From Paracoccus albicereus (lineage in GTDB: Bacteria; Pseudomonadota; Alphaproteobacteria; Rhodobacterales; Rhodobacteraceae), in contig NZ_JAKZEU010000002.1 in NCBI RefSeq assembly GCF_024359525.1, positions 620,001 through 684,000 of the forward strand: 64,000 nucleotides of DNA, in the 5' to 3' direction. Below the pieces are notes generated by a model. It was not told the origin of the DNA, ran no database searches, and saw only the letters and a list, made by a program, of their open reading frames with translations. Numbering within the stretch: the first letter of the stretch is position 1; every line of letters starts with the position of its first letter. Shown here in pieces: positions 1 through 9,381 of this stretch. The position numbers and the translations under genes are program-made.

Positions 1-158
1 TGCCGCCCCTGCTTCGCAGCTATCTGGTCATGGGGGGATGGGTATCCGATCACGCGGTGGTGGACCGTGATCTGGACACGCTCCACGTCTTCACGGGATT
101 GGAGATCGGCGCGATTCCGGCTGCGCGGCAGCGTCTGCTGCGACGTGCCGCGGGCTAG
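1..158 (+). CDS. OlsB-like GNAT N-acyltransferase, C-terminal fragment
   Basis: Only the last 51 codons are present (frame starting at base 3, TAG at 156-158). The tail reads PPLLRSYLVMGGWVSDHAVVD, which resembles the C terminus of ornithine N-alpha-acyltransferases (OlsB, hemolysin-like GNAT family), enzymes that make lyso-ornithine lipid from ornithine and acyl-ACP. The catalytic core lies outside the window, so the family call rests on this tail alone. It is followed by 180 bases with no gene and then ileS on the same strand. Confidence 0.55.
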   Translation, partial: PPLLRSYLVMGGWVSDHAVVDRDLDTLHVFTGLEIGAIPAARQRLLRRAAG

Positions 159-338
159 CCCCTGCCCATCCACCGCACGCTTGAACCTCGCTGCTTGAAC
201 AGTCTGGGCGCGCTTTCTATAAGCGGCCCGATGCTCGGGACGATCCACATCGCGCGAATTAGTCGCCCGGCGGCCTGAGCCTGTCGCTCGCCGCCGGGTC
301 ACGCGCGTCTTCTCCCGATTAAGCCAAGGATCCCGCCG

Positions 339-3233
339 ATGAGCGACCAGCCCGACTATCGCAGCACCGTCTTTCTGCCCGAAACCGATTTTCCGATGCG
401 CGCCGGCCTTCCCGCACGCGAACCCGACTGGCTGGCCCGCTGGGAGCGGATCGGCATCTACGACCGCCTGCGCGAGACCGTCGGCGACCGCACGCCCTTC
501 ATCCTGCATGACGGTCCGCCCTATGCGAACGGCCATCTGCACATCGGCCACGCCCTTAACAAGGTGCTGAAGGACATGGTCGTTCGCTCCCAGCAGATGA
601 TGGGTCGCGACGCGCGCTACGTGCCCGGGTGGGACTGCCATGGTCTGCCGATCGAATGGAAGATCGAGGAACAATACCGCCAGAAGGGCCTGGACAAGGA
701 CGCGGTCGATGTCGTCGAGTTCCGGCAGGAATGCCGCCGCTTCGCCGACGAATGGATCGACGTGCAGCGGGCCGAATTCAAGCGCCTCGGCATCACCGGC
801 AAGTGGGACGATCCCTACCTGACGATGGACTACCACGCCGAGGCGGTGATCGCGGCCGAGTTCATGAAGCTTGTGATGAACGGTGCGCTGTATCAGGGCA
901 GTAAACCTGTAATGTGGTCGCCGGTCGAAAAGACGGCCCTGGCCGAAGCCGAAGTCGAGTATCACGACCATACCAGCCACACGATCTGGGTGCGGTTCAG
1001 GCCGGTGGACGGGGCGCTGGACGGAGCGTCGGTGGTGATCTGGACCACCACGCCCTGGACCATCCCGCAGAACCGCGCGGTCGCCTTCAATCCTGGCATC
1101 AGCTACGGCCTTTATCGTGTCACCTCGGCATCCGAAAACTCGACGGCACAGCAGGACGAGACGATCGTCCTGGCAGATCCGCTGGCCGAAAGCGTCATGC
1201 AGGCCGCGAAGGTCGAAGAGTTCGAGCGTCTGCGCGATGTGAGCGCGGAAGAGTTGGGCGCCCTGACCCTCGCCCACCCGTTCCGCGGCGTCGACGGTGC
1301 AAACGGTGAATGGGATTACGACGTTCCCATGCTGCCCGGCGATCACGTCACCGACGAGGCCGGCACGGGCTTTGTCCACACAGCCCCCAGCCACGGGGAC
1401 GACGACTATCAGCTTGGCCTGAAGCACGGGCTGAAGATGACCTACAATGTCGAGCCGGATGGTAGCTATCGCCCCGACCTGCCGATCTTCGGCGGCGAGG
1501 CGATCATCCAGGCCGATGGCAAGGACGGCCCGGCCAATGTCAGCGTCATCAAGAACCTCGCCTGGGCCGGGGCCCTGCTGGCCAAGGGCAAGATCAAGCA
1601 CTCCTACCCCCATTCCTGGCGCTCGAAGGCGCCGCTGATCTATCGCAACACCGCGCAATGGTTCGCGGCGATCGATAAGCCGTTGGGCGACGGGATGAAC
1701 GAATACGGCCAGACCATCCGTGCCCGCGCGCTGACCTCGATCGACAAGCTGGTGCGCTGGACGCCTAAGACGGGACGCAACCGAATCCACTCGATGATCG
1801 AGAACCGCCCCGATTGGGTTCTGTCGCGTCAGCGCGCTTGGGGCGTGCCGCTGACCGCCTTCGTCAAGAAGGGGGTGAAGCCCGACGCCGAGGATTTCCT
1901 GCTGCGCGACAGCCGCGTCAATGACCGGATCACCGCAGCCTTCGAGGCTGACGGCGCGGACGCCTGGTATCGCCCCGGCTTCAAGGCCGAGATGCTGGAC
2001 GGGATCGTGAACCCGGACGACTATGATCAGGTCATGGACGTTCTGGACGTGTGGTTCGACAGCGGCTCGACCCATGCCTTCGTGATCCGCGACCGCAAGG
2101 ACGGCGCGCCGGACGGCATCGCGGACCTGTATCTGGAAGGCACGGACCAGCATCGCGGCTGGTTCCACTCCTCACTTCTGCAGGCCAGCGCGACCAAGGG
2201 CCGCGCGCCTTACCGTGGTGTGCTGACCCATGGCTTCACGCTGGACGAAAAGGGCATGAAGATGTCCAAGTCGCTCGGCAACACCGTCGCGCCGCAGCAG
2301 GTCATCGATCAGTACGGCGCCGATATCCTGCGTCTGTGGGTGGCGCAGTCCGACTACACCGCCGACCTGCGCATCGGGCCCGAGATCCTGAAAGGCACCG
2401 CCGACGGTTACCGCCGGCTGCGCAATACGCTGCGCTTCATGCTGGGCAACCTCGCCGGGTTCTCGGACGCTGAACGGGTCGCCCCCGAGGACATGCCCGA
2501 GCTGGAGCAATGGGTGCTGCACCGCCTCGCGCAGCTCGACCATCGGGTGCGGCAGGGTTACGACGCCTACGACTTCCAGGGCGTTTTCCAGACGCTGTTC
2601 CAGTTTGCCACGGTGGACCTGTCGGCCTTCTATTTCGACATCCGCAAGGACGCGCTCTATTGCGATGCGCCCGACAGCCTGCGTCGCCGCAGCGCGCGCA
2701 CCTTGCTGGACCTGCTGTTCCACAGACTGGTCACATGGCTTGCGCCGATCCTGCCCTTCACGATGGAGGACGTCTGGCTGTCTCGCTTCCCATCTGAAGA
2801 TGACAGCGTTCATCTGCACGATTTCCCCGTCACGCCGGCCGACTGGCTGAACGAGCCGCTTGTTGCAAAGTGGGATCGCATCCGTCGCGCCCGTCGCGTG
2901 GTGACTGCCGCACTTGAGGTGAAGCGGACAGACAAGACCATCGGCGCCAGCCTTGAAGCCGCGCCCGTCGTCCACGCCGAGGATGCCGACACACTGGCTG
3001 CACTGCGCAGCGTCGATTTCGCCGATCTGTGCATCGTCTCGGACATCGTTCTGACAGGCGATCCGGCCCCGTCCGAGGCGTTTCGGATGGCGGATGCCCC
3101 TGGGATCGGCGTGGTCTTCGAGGAGGCCGAGGGCGAAAAGTGCCAGCGCTGCTGGAAAATCCTGCCTGACGTCGGCACTCATTCGCATCCGGGCGTCTGC
3201 GCCCGGTGCGACAAGGCGCTTTCAGACGCGTGA
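339..3233 (+). CDS. ileS: Isoleucine--tRNA ligase
   Basis: Class I aminoacyl-tRNA synthetase charging tRNA-Ile in the cytoplasm. The 964 residues match normal bacterial IleRS length. The HIGH-type ATP-binding motif (PPYANGHLHIGHA) lies near residue 65, the KMSKS loop (KGMKMSKSLGN) near residue 640, the tRNA anticodon-binding region follows, and a C-terminal zinc ribbon with two Cys pairs (CQRCW, CARC) is intact. The editing (CP1) domain lies between the two catalytic motifs. A small DUF3253 gene overlaps the stop codon (GTGA). No T-box is expected or seen in the 180-base leader. Confidence 0.98.
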   Translation: MSDQPDYRSTVFLPETDFPMRAGLPAREPDWLARWERIGIYDRLRETVGDRTPFILHDGPPYANGHLHIGHALNKVLKDMVVRSQQMMGRDARYVPGWDCHGLPIEWKIEEQYRQKGLDKDAVDVVEFRQECRRFADEWIDVQRAEFKRLGITGKWDDPYLTMDYHAEAVIAAEFMKLVMNGALYQGSKPVMWSPVEKTALAEAEVEYHDHTSHTIWVRFRPVDGALDGASVVIWTTTPWTIPQNRAVAFNPGISYGLYRVTSASENSTAQQDETIVLADPLAESVMQAAKVEEFERLRDVSAEELGALTLAHPFRGVDGANGEWDYDVPMLPGDHVTDEAGTGFVHTAPSHGDDDYQLGLKHGLKMTYNVEPDGSYRPDLPIFGGEAIIQADGKDGPANVSVIKNLAWAGALLAKGKIKHSYPHSWRSKAPLIYRNTAQWFAAIDKPLGDGMNEYGQTIRARALTSIDKLVRWTPKTGRNRIHSMIENRPDWVLSRQRAWGVPLTAFVKKGVKPDAEDFLLRDSRVNDRITAAFEADGADAWYRPGFKAEMLDGIVNPDDYDQVMDVLDVWFDSGSTHAFVIRDRKDGAPDGIADLYLEGTDQHRGWFHSSLLQASATKGRAPYRGVLTHGFTLDEKGMKMSKSLGNTVAPQQVIDQYGADILRLWVAQSDYTADLRIGPEILKGTADGYRRLRNTLRFMLGNLAGFSDAERVAPEDMPELEQWVLHRLAQLDHRVRQGYDAYDFQGVFQTLFQFATVDLSAFYFDIRKDALYCDAPDSLRRRSARTLLDLLFHRLVTWLAPILPFTMEDVWLSRFPSEDDSVHLHDFPVTPADWLNEPLVAKWDRIRRARRVVTAALEVKRTDKTIGASLEAAPVVHAEDADTLAALRSVDFADLCIVSDIVLTGDPAPSEAFRMADAPGIGVVFEEAEGEKCQRCWKILPDVGTHSHPGVCARCDKALSDA

Positions 3234-3478
3234 CCGACAGCGCGACGCTGCGGCAGGCGATCCTCGACCGGGTCGCAGCGTTGCGAGCCGGCACGACCTG
3301 CTGCCCCAGCGAAATTGCGCGGGCGCTGGCCAAGGATTGGCGCCCGTTGATGGACGACGTGCGCGCAGCCGCGGCAGAATTGTGTGATCAGGGCGAGATC
3401 ACCGTCACGCAGGGCGGCGAGCCGGTCGATGCACGGACGGCAAAGGGACCGATACGGCTGGGGTTGCCCGCCGCCTAG
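3230..3478 (+). CDS. DUF3253 domain protein
   Basis: An 82-residue basic protein whose sequence fits the DUF3253 family (winged-helix-like, unknown function): an IL-RVAALR helix, a TCCPSEIARAL segment and a conserved C-terminal IRLG. I chose the GTG at 3230 because it overlaps the ileS stop as GTGA. The open frame extends to an earlier ATG at 3206, which would put eight extra residues inside ileS. It is probably co-translated with ileS. Function unknown. Confidence 0.8.
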   Translation: MTDSATLRQAILDRVAALRAGTTCCPSEIARALAKDWRPLMDDVRAAAAELCDQGEITVTQGGEPVDARTAKGPIRLGLPAA

Positions 3479-4335
3479 GGCATCCACCAGCCTTCCGCGC
3501 GCAGACGTTTGCGGATCGGCTTTTCGGGCGTCGATGCCTCACGATCGGGAAAAAGCGGGCGCACTTTGTCACGCCCCTTGCCCTGGTAAATCAGACGTTT
3601 TGCAGGCTGCCAGTCGCGCAGGACCTTCTTGATCCTGTTCGGGGCGACCGCATTCTCCAGAACCTCGATCGCTGCATCGCTCTCGCGCGCATAGAGCAGG
3701 GGCAGGTTCCGGTAATGGCAGGTCAGATCTCCGTCGAGGCCGGCAAGGTCCATGCCGGGCCTGCCGCCGCCAAGCGAATGGATGACCAGCGGCAGCACGA
3801 CCTGATCAAGCCATGGATCCAGGCTTTGACACGCCAGCGCGTCGCCGGGTTCCCGGCGAACCGCCAAGGCCCAGTCGAGAAAGCGGGCGCCGAATACCGC
3901 AGGGTCCGGTCCGGCAAACCAACCCGCATTGAAATAGAGATATCGTCGCCAGTCATCCTCGGAATAGCGGCGATCCAGCGAACTGTCGAAATCGAGACCG
4001 AAGCGCTCATAGAGCGACGCCCAGATTTCAGAACGGCCCGGACCGTAGAGCGGCGGCTCGGGCCAAGTCCCCTCGCGTCGCATGGAGGCGGACGGACGGT
4101 CCAGAGATCCTGCCAGCCTTTCCAAGGGCCCGAGGATCAGCGTGTCGGTGTCTAGAAAAAGGAACGGCTCGCCCGCCGGCAAAAGCGACAGCGCCTCGAT
4201 CTTGTTGCCGTAGGGATAGTTCCCGCCGAAATGACGCGCGGTGAAGGGTTGAATCTCGGCACCGAGTTCGGACAGCAGATCGCGCACCGGACCGGATATG
4301 CGCGTATCCTGCCCGGCCCATGCGCCGTCGGGCAA
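3475..4335 (-). CDS. Glycosyltransferase-like protein with DxD motif, start unresolved
   Basis: The protein has a LDTDT (DxD-like) sugar-nucleotide/metal-binding motif after an FLF strand near residue 62, an aromatic FNAGWF segment, and a basic C terminus. Together these look like a GT-A fold glycosyltransferase of a Rhodobacterales family without assigned function. The listed start is a TTG at 4335. Coding-like sequence (IAPVAITDAVAKPFNILAVA and beyond) continues upstream in frame to 4503 without any ATG, GTG or TTG before a stop at 4504-4506. The true start may therefore be a rare codon, or there is a frameshift. It converges with the DUF3253 gene, overlapping it by four bases. Confidence 0.6.
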   Translation of the reverse strand: MPDGAWAGQDTRISGPVRDLLSELGAEIQPFTARHFGGNYPYGNKIEALSLLPAGEPFLFLDTDTLILGPLERLAGSLDRPSASMRREGTWPEPPLYGPGRSEIWASLYERFGLDFDSSLDRRYSEDDWRRYLYFNAGWFAGPDPAVFGARFLDWALAVRREPGDALACQSLDPWLDQVVLPLVIHSLGGGRPGMDLAGLDGDLTCHYRNLPLLYARESDAAIEVLENAVAPNRIKKVLRDWQPAKRLIYQGKGRDKVRPLFPDREASTPEKPIRKRLRAEGWWMP

Positions 4336-4622
4336 CGGCTCGGCAAGGATCAGGCGTCCGCGCCAATGCGGTGCCTGCTGTCGCAGGCTTGCCGTCAGGA
4401 TGATGGCCTGATGCTCCAGCCGTCCCGATTGCGCGACGGCGAGGATGTTGAACGGCTTGGCAACAGCGTCAGTGATGGCGACAGGTGCGATGGGGGCGAC
4501 CTTTCAGCGCAGTCTTGTCGGGTTCGGTCACCGACCAGGCGGAGTCAGCCCGAAATCGTCGGCGGGGTCAATCGCGGCAGGCCCGTCAAAGCGGACTGTC
4601 GAAATACCGAATTCGGGGAAAG

Positions 4623-4706
4623 TGGTGGGCGACCCTGGAATCGAACCAGGCATGGGTCTCCCCGGCGGAGTTACAGTCCGCTGCCGCACCTTGCAGCTCG
4701 TCGCCC
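4623..4706 (-). tRNA. tRNA-Tyr (anticodon GTA)
   Basis: Read on the minus strand from 4706. There is a 7-bp acceptor stem GGGCGAC/GTCGCCC, an anticodon stem GCGGA/TCCGC around loop CTGTAAC (anticodon GTA), a long class II variable arm (GGG-GAGA-CCC), a T-arm CCTGG-TTCGATT-CCAGG and an encoded CCA. The long variable arm plus GTA identifies tRNA-Tyr. Confidence 0.96.
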
Positions 4707-4820
4707 GCCGGACGCATCCAGCGTGGGGGGCTGATTAGCCGCCGGGCCGAGGGCCGTCAAGCGACTTTCCCGGCCGGACGGTGAGCCCTTGTCGACGAGG
4801 TGATACCAGTTCGATCGACT

Positions 4821-5372
4821 TCACGTCGCGACCGGCTGATGGTCCCGCGGCGGACGCCCGATCACCTCTCGCAGGGCGTCCAATTCGATGAAATTGTCAG
4901 CCTGACGGCGCAGGTCGTCCGAGATCATCGGCGGCTGGCTTTTCACCGTGGAGACCACCGAAACCTTGACCCCACGGCGTTGCAGCGCCTCGACCAGAGG
5001 CCGGAAATCGCCGTCGCCGGAAAACAGCACCGCATGATCCATGCGGTCGGCCAACTCCATCGCATCGACGCAAAGTTCGATATCCATGTTGCCCTTGATC
5101 TTGCGGCGACCCATCGGATCCGTGAACTCTTTCGCGGGCTTCGTCACCAGCGAGTACCCATTGTATTGCAGCCAATCCACAAGCGGCCGAAGGGGCGAGT
5201 AGTCGTCGTTTTCCAACAGCGCAGTATAGTAATAGGCGCGAAGCAGCTTGCCGCGCCGTTCGAATTCCTGCCGAAGCAGACGGTAGTCGATATCGAAACC
5301 AAGCGCCTTGGTGGCGGCGTACAAGTTCGACCCGTCGATAAACAGCGCCAGCCTGTCGTCCTTGTAAAACAT
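4821..5372 (-). CDS. NYN/LabA-like domain protein (DUF88)
   Basis: A 183-residue PIN-like NYN-domain protein, predicted metal-dependent RNase fold. The conserved acidic residues are in FIDGSNLY (near residue 12), MDIELCVDAM (near 100) and LFSGDGDF (near 118). These match the LabA/DUF88 family found in nearly all Rhodobacterales. I chose the ATG at 5372 (MFYKDDR); the open frame runs further up to 5537, but the upstream part overlaps the divergent folK and lacks family similarity. A GAAGG sequence precedes the chosen start. The RNA target is unknown. Confidence 0.9.
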   Translation of the reverse strand: MFYKDDRLALFIDGSNLYAATKALGFDIDYRLLRQEFERRGKLLRAYYYTALLENDDYSPLRPLVDWLQYNGYSLVTKPAKEFTDPMGRRKIKGNMDIELCVDAMELADRMDHAVLFSGDGDFRPLVEALQRRGVKVSVVSTVKSQPPMISDDLRRQADNFIELDALREVIGRPPRDHQPVAT

Positions 5373-5460
5373 TTCTTGAACCTTCAGTAAGATGCGTTGC
5401 CTCTCCGAATGGGTCGCGTGAGGCGCGCTGGCATTCGGGCAGCCGGAAGGGTTGGATGAC

Positions 5461-6060
5461 GTGAACGGGCCGCAACACGCGCTCATCGCTCTAGGATCGA
5501 ACCTGCCGTCCGAACAGGCGGGCCATCCTGACGTCACCCTTCGGGTCGCGCTGCGGATGTTGCATGCCGAGGACCATTTATCAATCCACGCTGTCAGCAG
5601 CTTCTGGACGACACCGGCGCACCCCGCCGGGTCAGGCCCGGATTACTGCAACGCGGCCGCCCTAGTCGGCACGTCGTTGCCGCCAGAGGCCCTACTGGAC
5701 TGTCTGCATCGGATCGAGGCTGCGCTTGGTCGCTTGCGGCCCAAGGACGCCGCGCGCTGGCAGTCTCGGCCGCTGGATCTGGACCTGATCGCCATCGGAG
5801 ACGCCGTCCTGCCCGACGAAGCGACGCACGATCACTGGCGCGCCCTGCCGCCCGCGCGTCAGGCCCAGGCCGCGCCGCAGACGCTGATCCTGCCACATCC
5901 CAGGCTGCAAGACCGTGGCTTCGTTCTGGCACCTCTTGCCGAGATCGCCCCTGATTGGAGCCATCCGCGGACAGGTCTGACGGTCGCCCAGATGTTGACA
6001 GCCTTACCCAAGGACGCCTTGCTGGGAATGCGCAGGGTGGCGGCAGTTGACCGGCCTTGA
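5461..6060 (+). CDS. folK: 2-amino-4-hydroxy-6-hydroxymethyldihydropteridine diphosphokinase
   Basis: Transfers pyrophosphate from ATP to hydroxymethyl-dihydropterin in folate synthesis. The signature is visible: IALGSNLPSE at the N terminus, FWTTPA, the acidic metal and substrate motif RWQSRPLDLDLI, and LILPHPRLQDRGFVLAPL. I chose the GTG at 5461 with a GGAAGG sequence ten bases upstream; a TTG at 5452 is an in-frame alternative but lies too close to that site. It is divergent from the NYN gene and upstream of rpoZ. Length (about 199) is slightly long for FolK. Confidence 0.95.
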   Translation: MNGPQHALIALGSNLPSEQAGHPDVTLRVALRMLHAEDHLSIHAVSSFWTTPAHPAGSGPDYCNAAALVGTSLPPEALLDCLHRIEAALGRLRPKDAARWQSRPLDLDLIAIGDAVLPDEATHDHWRALPPARQAQAAPQTLILPHPRLQDRGFVLAPLAEIAPDWSHPRTGLTVAQMLTALPKDALLGMRRVAAVDRP

Positions 6061-6134
6061 CATCCGAAGCCTTGGGCATCACAACCCCCATTCCGCACTT
6101 CCGACCCGATTCTATTCCAAGCCCGAGGTGAGAC

Positions 6135-6491
6135 ATGGCCCGCGTTACAGTCGAAGATTGCGTCGACAAGGTCCCGAACCGCTTTGATCTGGTCATGCTG
6201 GCCTCGCACCGGGCGCGCGAGATCACCGCGGGCAGCGCGATCACCGTCGATCGTGACAAGGACAAGAACCCGGTCGTCGCACTGCGCGAGATCGCCGATG
6301 AGACCCAGCCCGTGGACGAGCTGCGCGAGCGGATGATCGAAGCGTCGCAGACCCAGATCGAGGTCGACGAGCCGGAAGAGGACGCGATGGCGCTTCTTCT
6401 GGGCGCTGAAGTCGACCGTCCGAAACCCGTCGACGACGAATCGGAAGAGCGCATGCTGCGCATGATGCTGGAAGCCAATCAGCGGGACTGA
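6135..6491 (+). CDS. rpoZ: DNA-directed RNA polymerase omega subunit
   Basis: Small RNA polymerase assembly subunit (118 residues) that also forms a ppGpp-binding site in proteobacteria. The conserved N-terminal core is clear: [25 protein letters not shown], and [13 protein letters not shown]. The acidic C-terminal tail is typical of alphaproteobacteria. A GAGGTGAG sequence lies just before the ATG. The gene directly precedes relA/spoT, the usual alphaproteobacterial order. Confidence 0.97.
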   Translation: MARVTVEDCVDKVPNRFDLVMLASHRAREITAGSAITVDRDKDKNPVVALREIADETQPVDELRERMIEASQTQIEVDEPEEDAMALLLGAEVDRPKPVDDESEERMLRMMLEANQRD

Positions 6492-6525
6492 CGCGCAGGA
6501 CCGGACGGGGGATCATCGCTTTCAC

Positions 6526-8640
6526 ATGATCGACGTCCAGGACCTGATTGCGCTTGTCAGGAATTACAACCCGCGCAGCAACGCCGACCTGATCCGCGAC
6601 GCCTATGAGTACGGGATGCGGATGCATGAGGGGCAGTTTCGTCACTCGGGCGAGCCCTATTTCTCGCATCCCGTCGCGGTCGCGGCAATCCTGACCGAAA
6701 TGCGGCTCGACGACGCCACCATCGTCACCGCGCTGCTTCACGACACGATCGAGGATACGCGCTCCACCTGGGCCGAGGTGTCGGAGCTGTTCGGGCGCGA
6801 GATTGCCGATCTGGTCGATGGCGTCACCAAGCTGACCAATCTACAGCTGTCCGGCGCCCAATCCAAGCAGGCCGAAAACTTCCGCAAGCTTTTCATGGCG
6901 ATGTCGCGCGATCTTCGCGTGATCCTGGTGAAGCTGGCCGACCGTCTGCACAACATGCGCACGATCAAGTCGATGCGTCCGGACAAGCAGGGTCAGAAGG
7001 CGCGCGAGACGATGGACATCTATGCCCCGCTGGCCGGGCGCATGGGTATGCAGTGGATGCGCGAGGAACTGGAGGATCTGGCCTTCAAGGTCCTGAACCC
7101 CGAAGCGCGCAATTCCATCATCCGCCGCTTCGTCAGCCTGCAGAAGGAATCGGGCGACGTCATCAGCCAGATCACCAGCGACATACGCCATGAGCTGGAA
7201 AAGCAGGATATCGAGGCTGACGTGTTCGGCCGGGCGAAGAAGCCCTTCTCGGTCTGGCGAAAGATGCAGGAAAAGCAGCTGGCATTCTCGCGGCTGTCGG
7301 ACATCTACGGTTTCCGCATCATCACCCGGTCGGACATCGATTGCTACCGGGCGCTCGGGGCGGTTCATCAGCGCTGGCGCGCGGTGCCGGGGCGGTTCAA
7401 GGATTATATCAGCCAGCCGAAGTCGAACGGCTATCGTTCCATCCACACGACAGTCTCGGGCCGTGACGGCAAACGGGTCGAGGTCCAGATCCGCACGCGT
7501 CAGATGCACGAGGTCGCCGAAGCCGGGGTCGCTGCGCATTGGGCCTATCGCGACGGCGTTCGCACGGTGAACCCGTTCGCGGTCGATCCGGCGGAATGGA
7601 TCGACAGCCTGACCGACCGCTTCGGCGAGGAAGACCACGACGAATTCCTCGAGCATGTGAAGCTCGAGATGTATTCCGACCAGGTCTTCTGCTTTACTCC
7701 CAAGGGCGATGTGATCCAGCTTCCGCGCGGCGGCACGCCGATCGACTTCGCCTACGCGATCCACACCCGGCTAGGCAATTCGTGCGTCGGCGCCAAGGTG
7801 GACGGGATCCGGGTGCCGCTGTGGACAAGGCTGAAGAACGGTCAATCGGTCGAGATCATCGCGGCGACGGGACAGAGGCCACAGGCGACCTGGCTCGACA
7901 TCGTGGTGACCGGCCGCGCCAAGGCGGCGATCCGGCGCAGCTTGCGAGAGGAAGATCGCGGTCGCTTCATCAAGCTTGGCGCGGAACTGGCGCGGGTGGC
8001 TTTCGAGCATGTCGGGCGGCGCGTGACCGACAAGGCGCTGCGCACCGCAGCAAAGCAGATGCGGCTGGCTGACAGCGATGAATTGCTGGCGCGCATCGGC
8101 AGCGCCGAACTGTCGGCGCAGGAAGTGCTGGCGCTGCTATACCCCGAACTCGCCAACCATCAGGATGAAGTCGACAATCGCCGCCCCATCGCCGGGCTGG
8201 AGGCCGACACGTCGTTCACCCGCGCACCGTGCTGCAGCCCGCTGCCGGGCGAGCGGATTGTTGGCATCACCTATCGCGGCAAAGGCGTGGTCATCCATGC
8301 GATCGACTGCCCCGCGCTTGCCGATTTCGAAGACAGCCCCGATCGCTGGATCGACCTGCAGTGGCGCGAGGGTCGCCATCCCGCGGCCTATTCGCTGAAC
8401 CTGAACCTGACGATCCGTCACGACGCGGGCGTCTTGGGTCGGATCTGCACGCTGATCGGCGTGCAGGGCGCGAACATCCTCGATCTGGAATTTCTGGACC
8501 GCAAGCCGGACTTCTATCGGCTTCGGATCGAGGTCGCGCTGCGCGATCGCGAGCATCTGCACACGCTTCAGACTGCGTTGGAGGCTGAAAGCGACGTTGC
8601 GCAGGTGTTCCGCATCCGGGATCCCGACCTGAAACCCTGA
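6526..8640 (+). CDS. Bifunctional (p)ppGpp synthetase/hydrolase (Rel)
   Basis: The single long RSH enzyme of alphaproteobacteria (704 residues), setting stringent-response alarmone levels. The order is an HD hydrolase domain (ALLHDTIEDT near residue 70), a synthetase domain (AKKPFSVWRKMQ and IYGFRIIT around residues 240-265), a TGS domain (CFTPKGDVIQLPRGGTPIDFAYAIH near 385), and a C-terminal ACT domain after about residue 620. It lies 34 bases after rpoZ, so both are probably in one transcript. I give no relA or spoT symbol because the single alphaproteobacterial gene is named either way. Confidence 0.96.
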   Translation: MIDVQDLIALVRNYNPRSNADLIRDAYEYGMRMHEGQFRHSGEPYFSHPVAVAAILTEMRLDDATIVTALLHDTIEDTRSTWAEVSELFGREIADLVDGVTKLTNLQLSGAQSKQAENFRKLFMAMSRDLRVILVKLADRLHNMRTIKSMRPDKQGQKARETMDIYAPLAGRMGMQWMREELEDLAFKVLNPEARNSIIRRFVSLQKESGDVISQITSDIRHELEKQDIEADVFGRAKKPFSVWRKMQEKQLAFSRLSDIYGFRIITRSDIDCYRALGAVHQRWRAVPGRFKDYISQPKSNGYRSIHTTVSGRDGKRVEVQIRTRQMHEVAEAGVAAHWAYRDGVRTVNPFAVDPAEWIDSLTDRFGEEDHDEFLEHVKLEMYSDQVFCFTPKGDVIQLPRGGTPIDFAYAIHTRLGNSCVGAKVDGIRVPLWTRLKNGQSVEIIAATGQRPQATWLDIVVTGRAKAAIRRSLREEDRGRFIKLGAELARVAFEHVGRRVTDKALRTAAKQMRLADSDELLARIGSAELSAQEVLALLYPELANHQDEVDNRRPIAGLEADTSFTRAPCCSPLPGERIVGITYRGKGVVIHAIDCPALADFEDSPDRWIDLQWREGRHPAAYSLNLNLTIRHDAGVLGRICTLIGVQGANILDLEFLDRKPDFYRLRIEVALRDREHLHTLQTALEAESDVAQVFRIRDPDLKP

Positions 8641-8697
8641 CAGCCGAAACCCCGCGCCGACCCGCGCGTTCCTGATGCGAGGCAGATCGGGACAGAC

Positions 8698-9381
8698 ATG
8701 GTCTTCAAGAGGCGAAAGCCCAGATCCTACGGTCAGATCGCGACCGAACTGATCTATCCGCGCGGCGGCTGGCGGCGGGCGGGCGCCTATGTCTGGCACC
8801 GCGTCAGTCGCCTGCCCGACCAACCGCACCGGATCGGACGCGGGGTTGCGGCCGGTGTCTTCGTGTCTTTCACCCCGATCTTCGGATTTCATTTCCTAGG
8901 CGGCGCAGCCGTCGCATGGCTGATCCGCGGCAACATCCTTGCCGCGCTTCTGGCGACCTTCGTGGGCAACCCGGTAACGATTCCCTTCATCGCCGTCGGC
9001 TCGCTGACGCTCGGCCACTGGTTGCTGGGGATCGACGGTGCCATCCGCCCCGGTCAGATCTTTCGTGAATTCGAGCGCGCCTTTGGCGAGTTGTGGCACA
9101 ATGTCCAGGCGATCTTCGGACCGGCAGAGGCGCATTGGGGTCATCTGAGCGACTTCGCCCGGCATACGATGCTGCCCTATGCGATAGGCGGGACGATCCT
9201 TGGCGTCGCCGCGGGCATGCTTGCCCACTATCTGACCGTCCCGGTGATCCGCGCCTATCATGCACAGCGCGCACGACGGATGGCGAAGCGGATCGAGCGG
9301 TTGCGCAACTTGCCCGTTACGTCGGCGGAAACGCCTGCTCCTCCGCCGCCGAGAACACACCGTGGGTCAGACGATCAATAG
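8698..9381 (+). CDS. DUF2062 domain membrane protein
   Basis: A 227-residue protein with the DUF2062 pattern: a basic N terminus, then an amphipathic RIGRGVAAGVFVSFTPIFGFH segment, a hydrophobic helix ending GNPVTIPFI, and a second membrane region TILGVAAGMLAHYLTVPVI. The basic and proline-rich tail is cytoplasmic by charge. It follows relA/spoT by 57 bases. The family is conserved in alphaproteobacteria and its function is not established. It converges with the next gene with a 7-base overlap. Confidence 0.9.
   Translation: MVFKRRKPRSYGQIATELIYPRGGWRRAGAYVWHRVSRLPDQPHRIGRGVAAGVFVSFTPIFGFHFLGGAAVAWLIRGNILAALLATFVGNPVTIPFIAVGSLTLGHWLLGIDGAIRPGQIFREFERAFGELWHNVQAIFGPAEAHWGHLSDFARHTMLPYAIGGTILGVAAGMLAHYLTVPVIRAYHAQRARRMAKRIERLRNLPVTSAETPAPPPPRTHRGSDDQ

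Noticed and set aside
159..338. T-box or other riboswitch before ileS
   Set aside because: No specifier stem or T-box sequence; T-box control of ileS is not expected in this group.
2172..3188. Long minus-strand open frame (338 codons) opposite ileS
   Set aside because: It lies wholly inside ileS and has the amino-acid pattern of an antisense shadow (Gln/Arg/His-rich).
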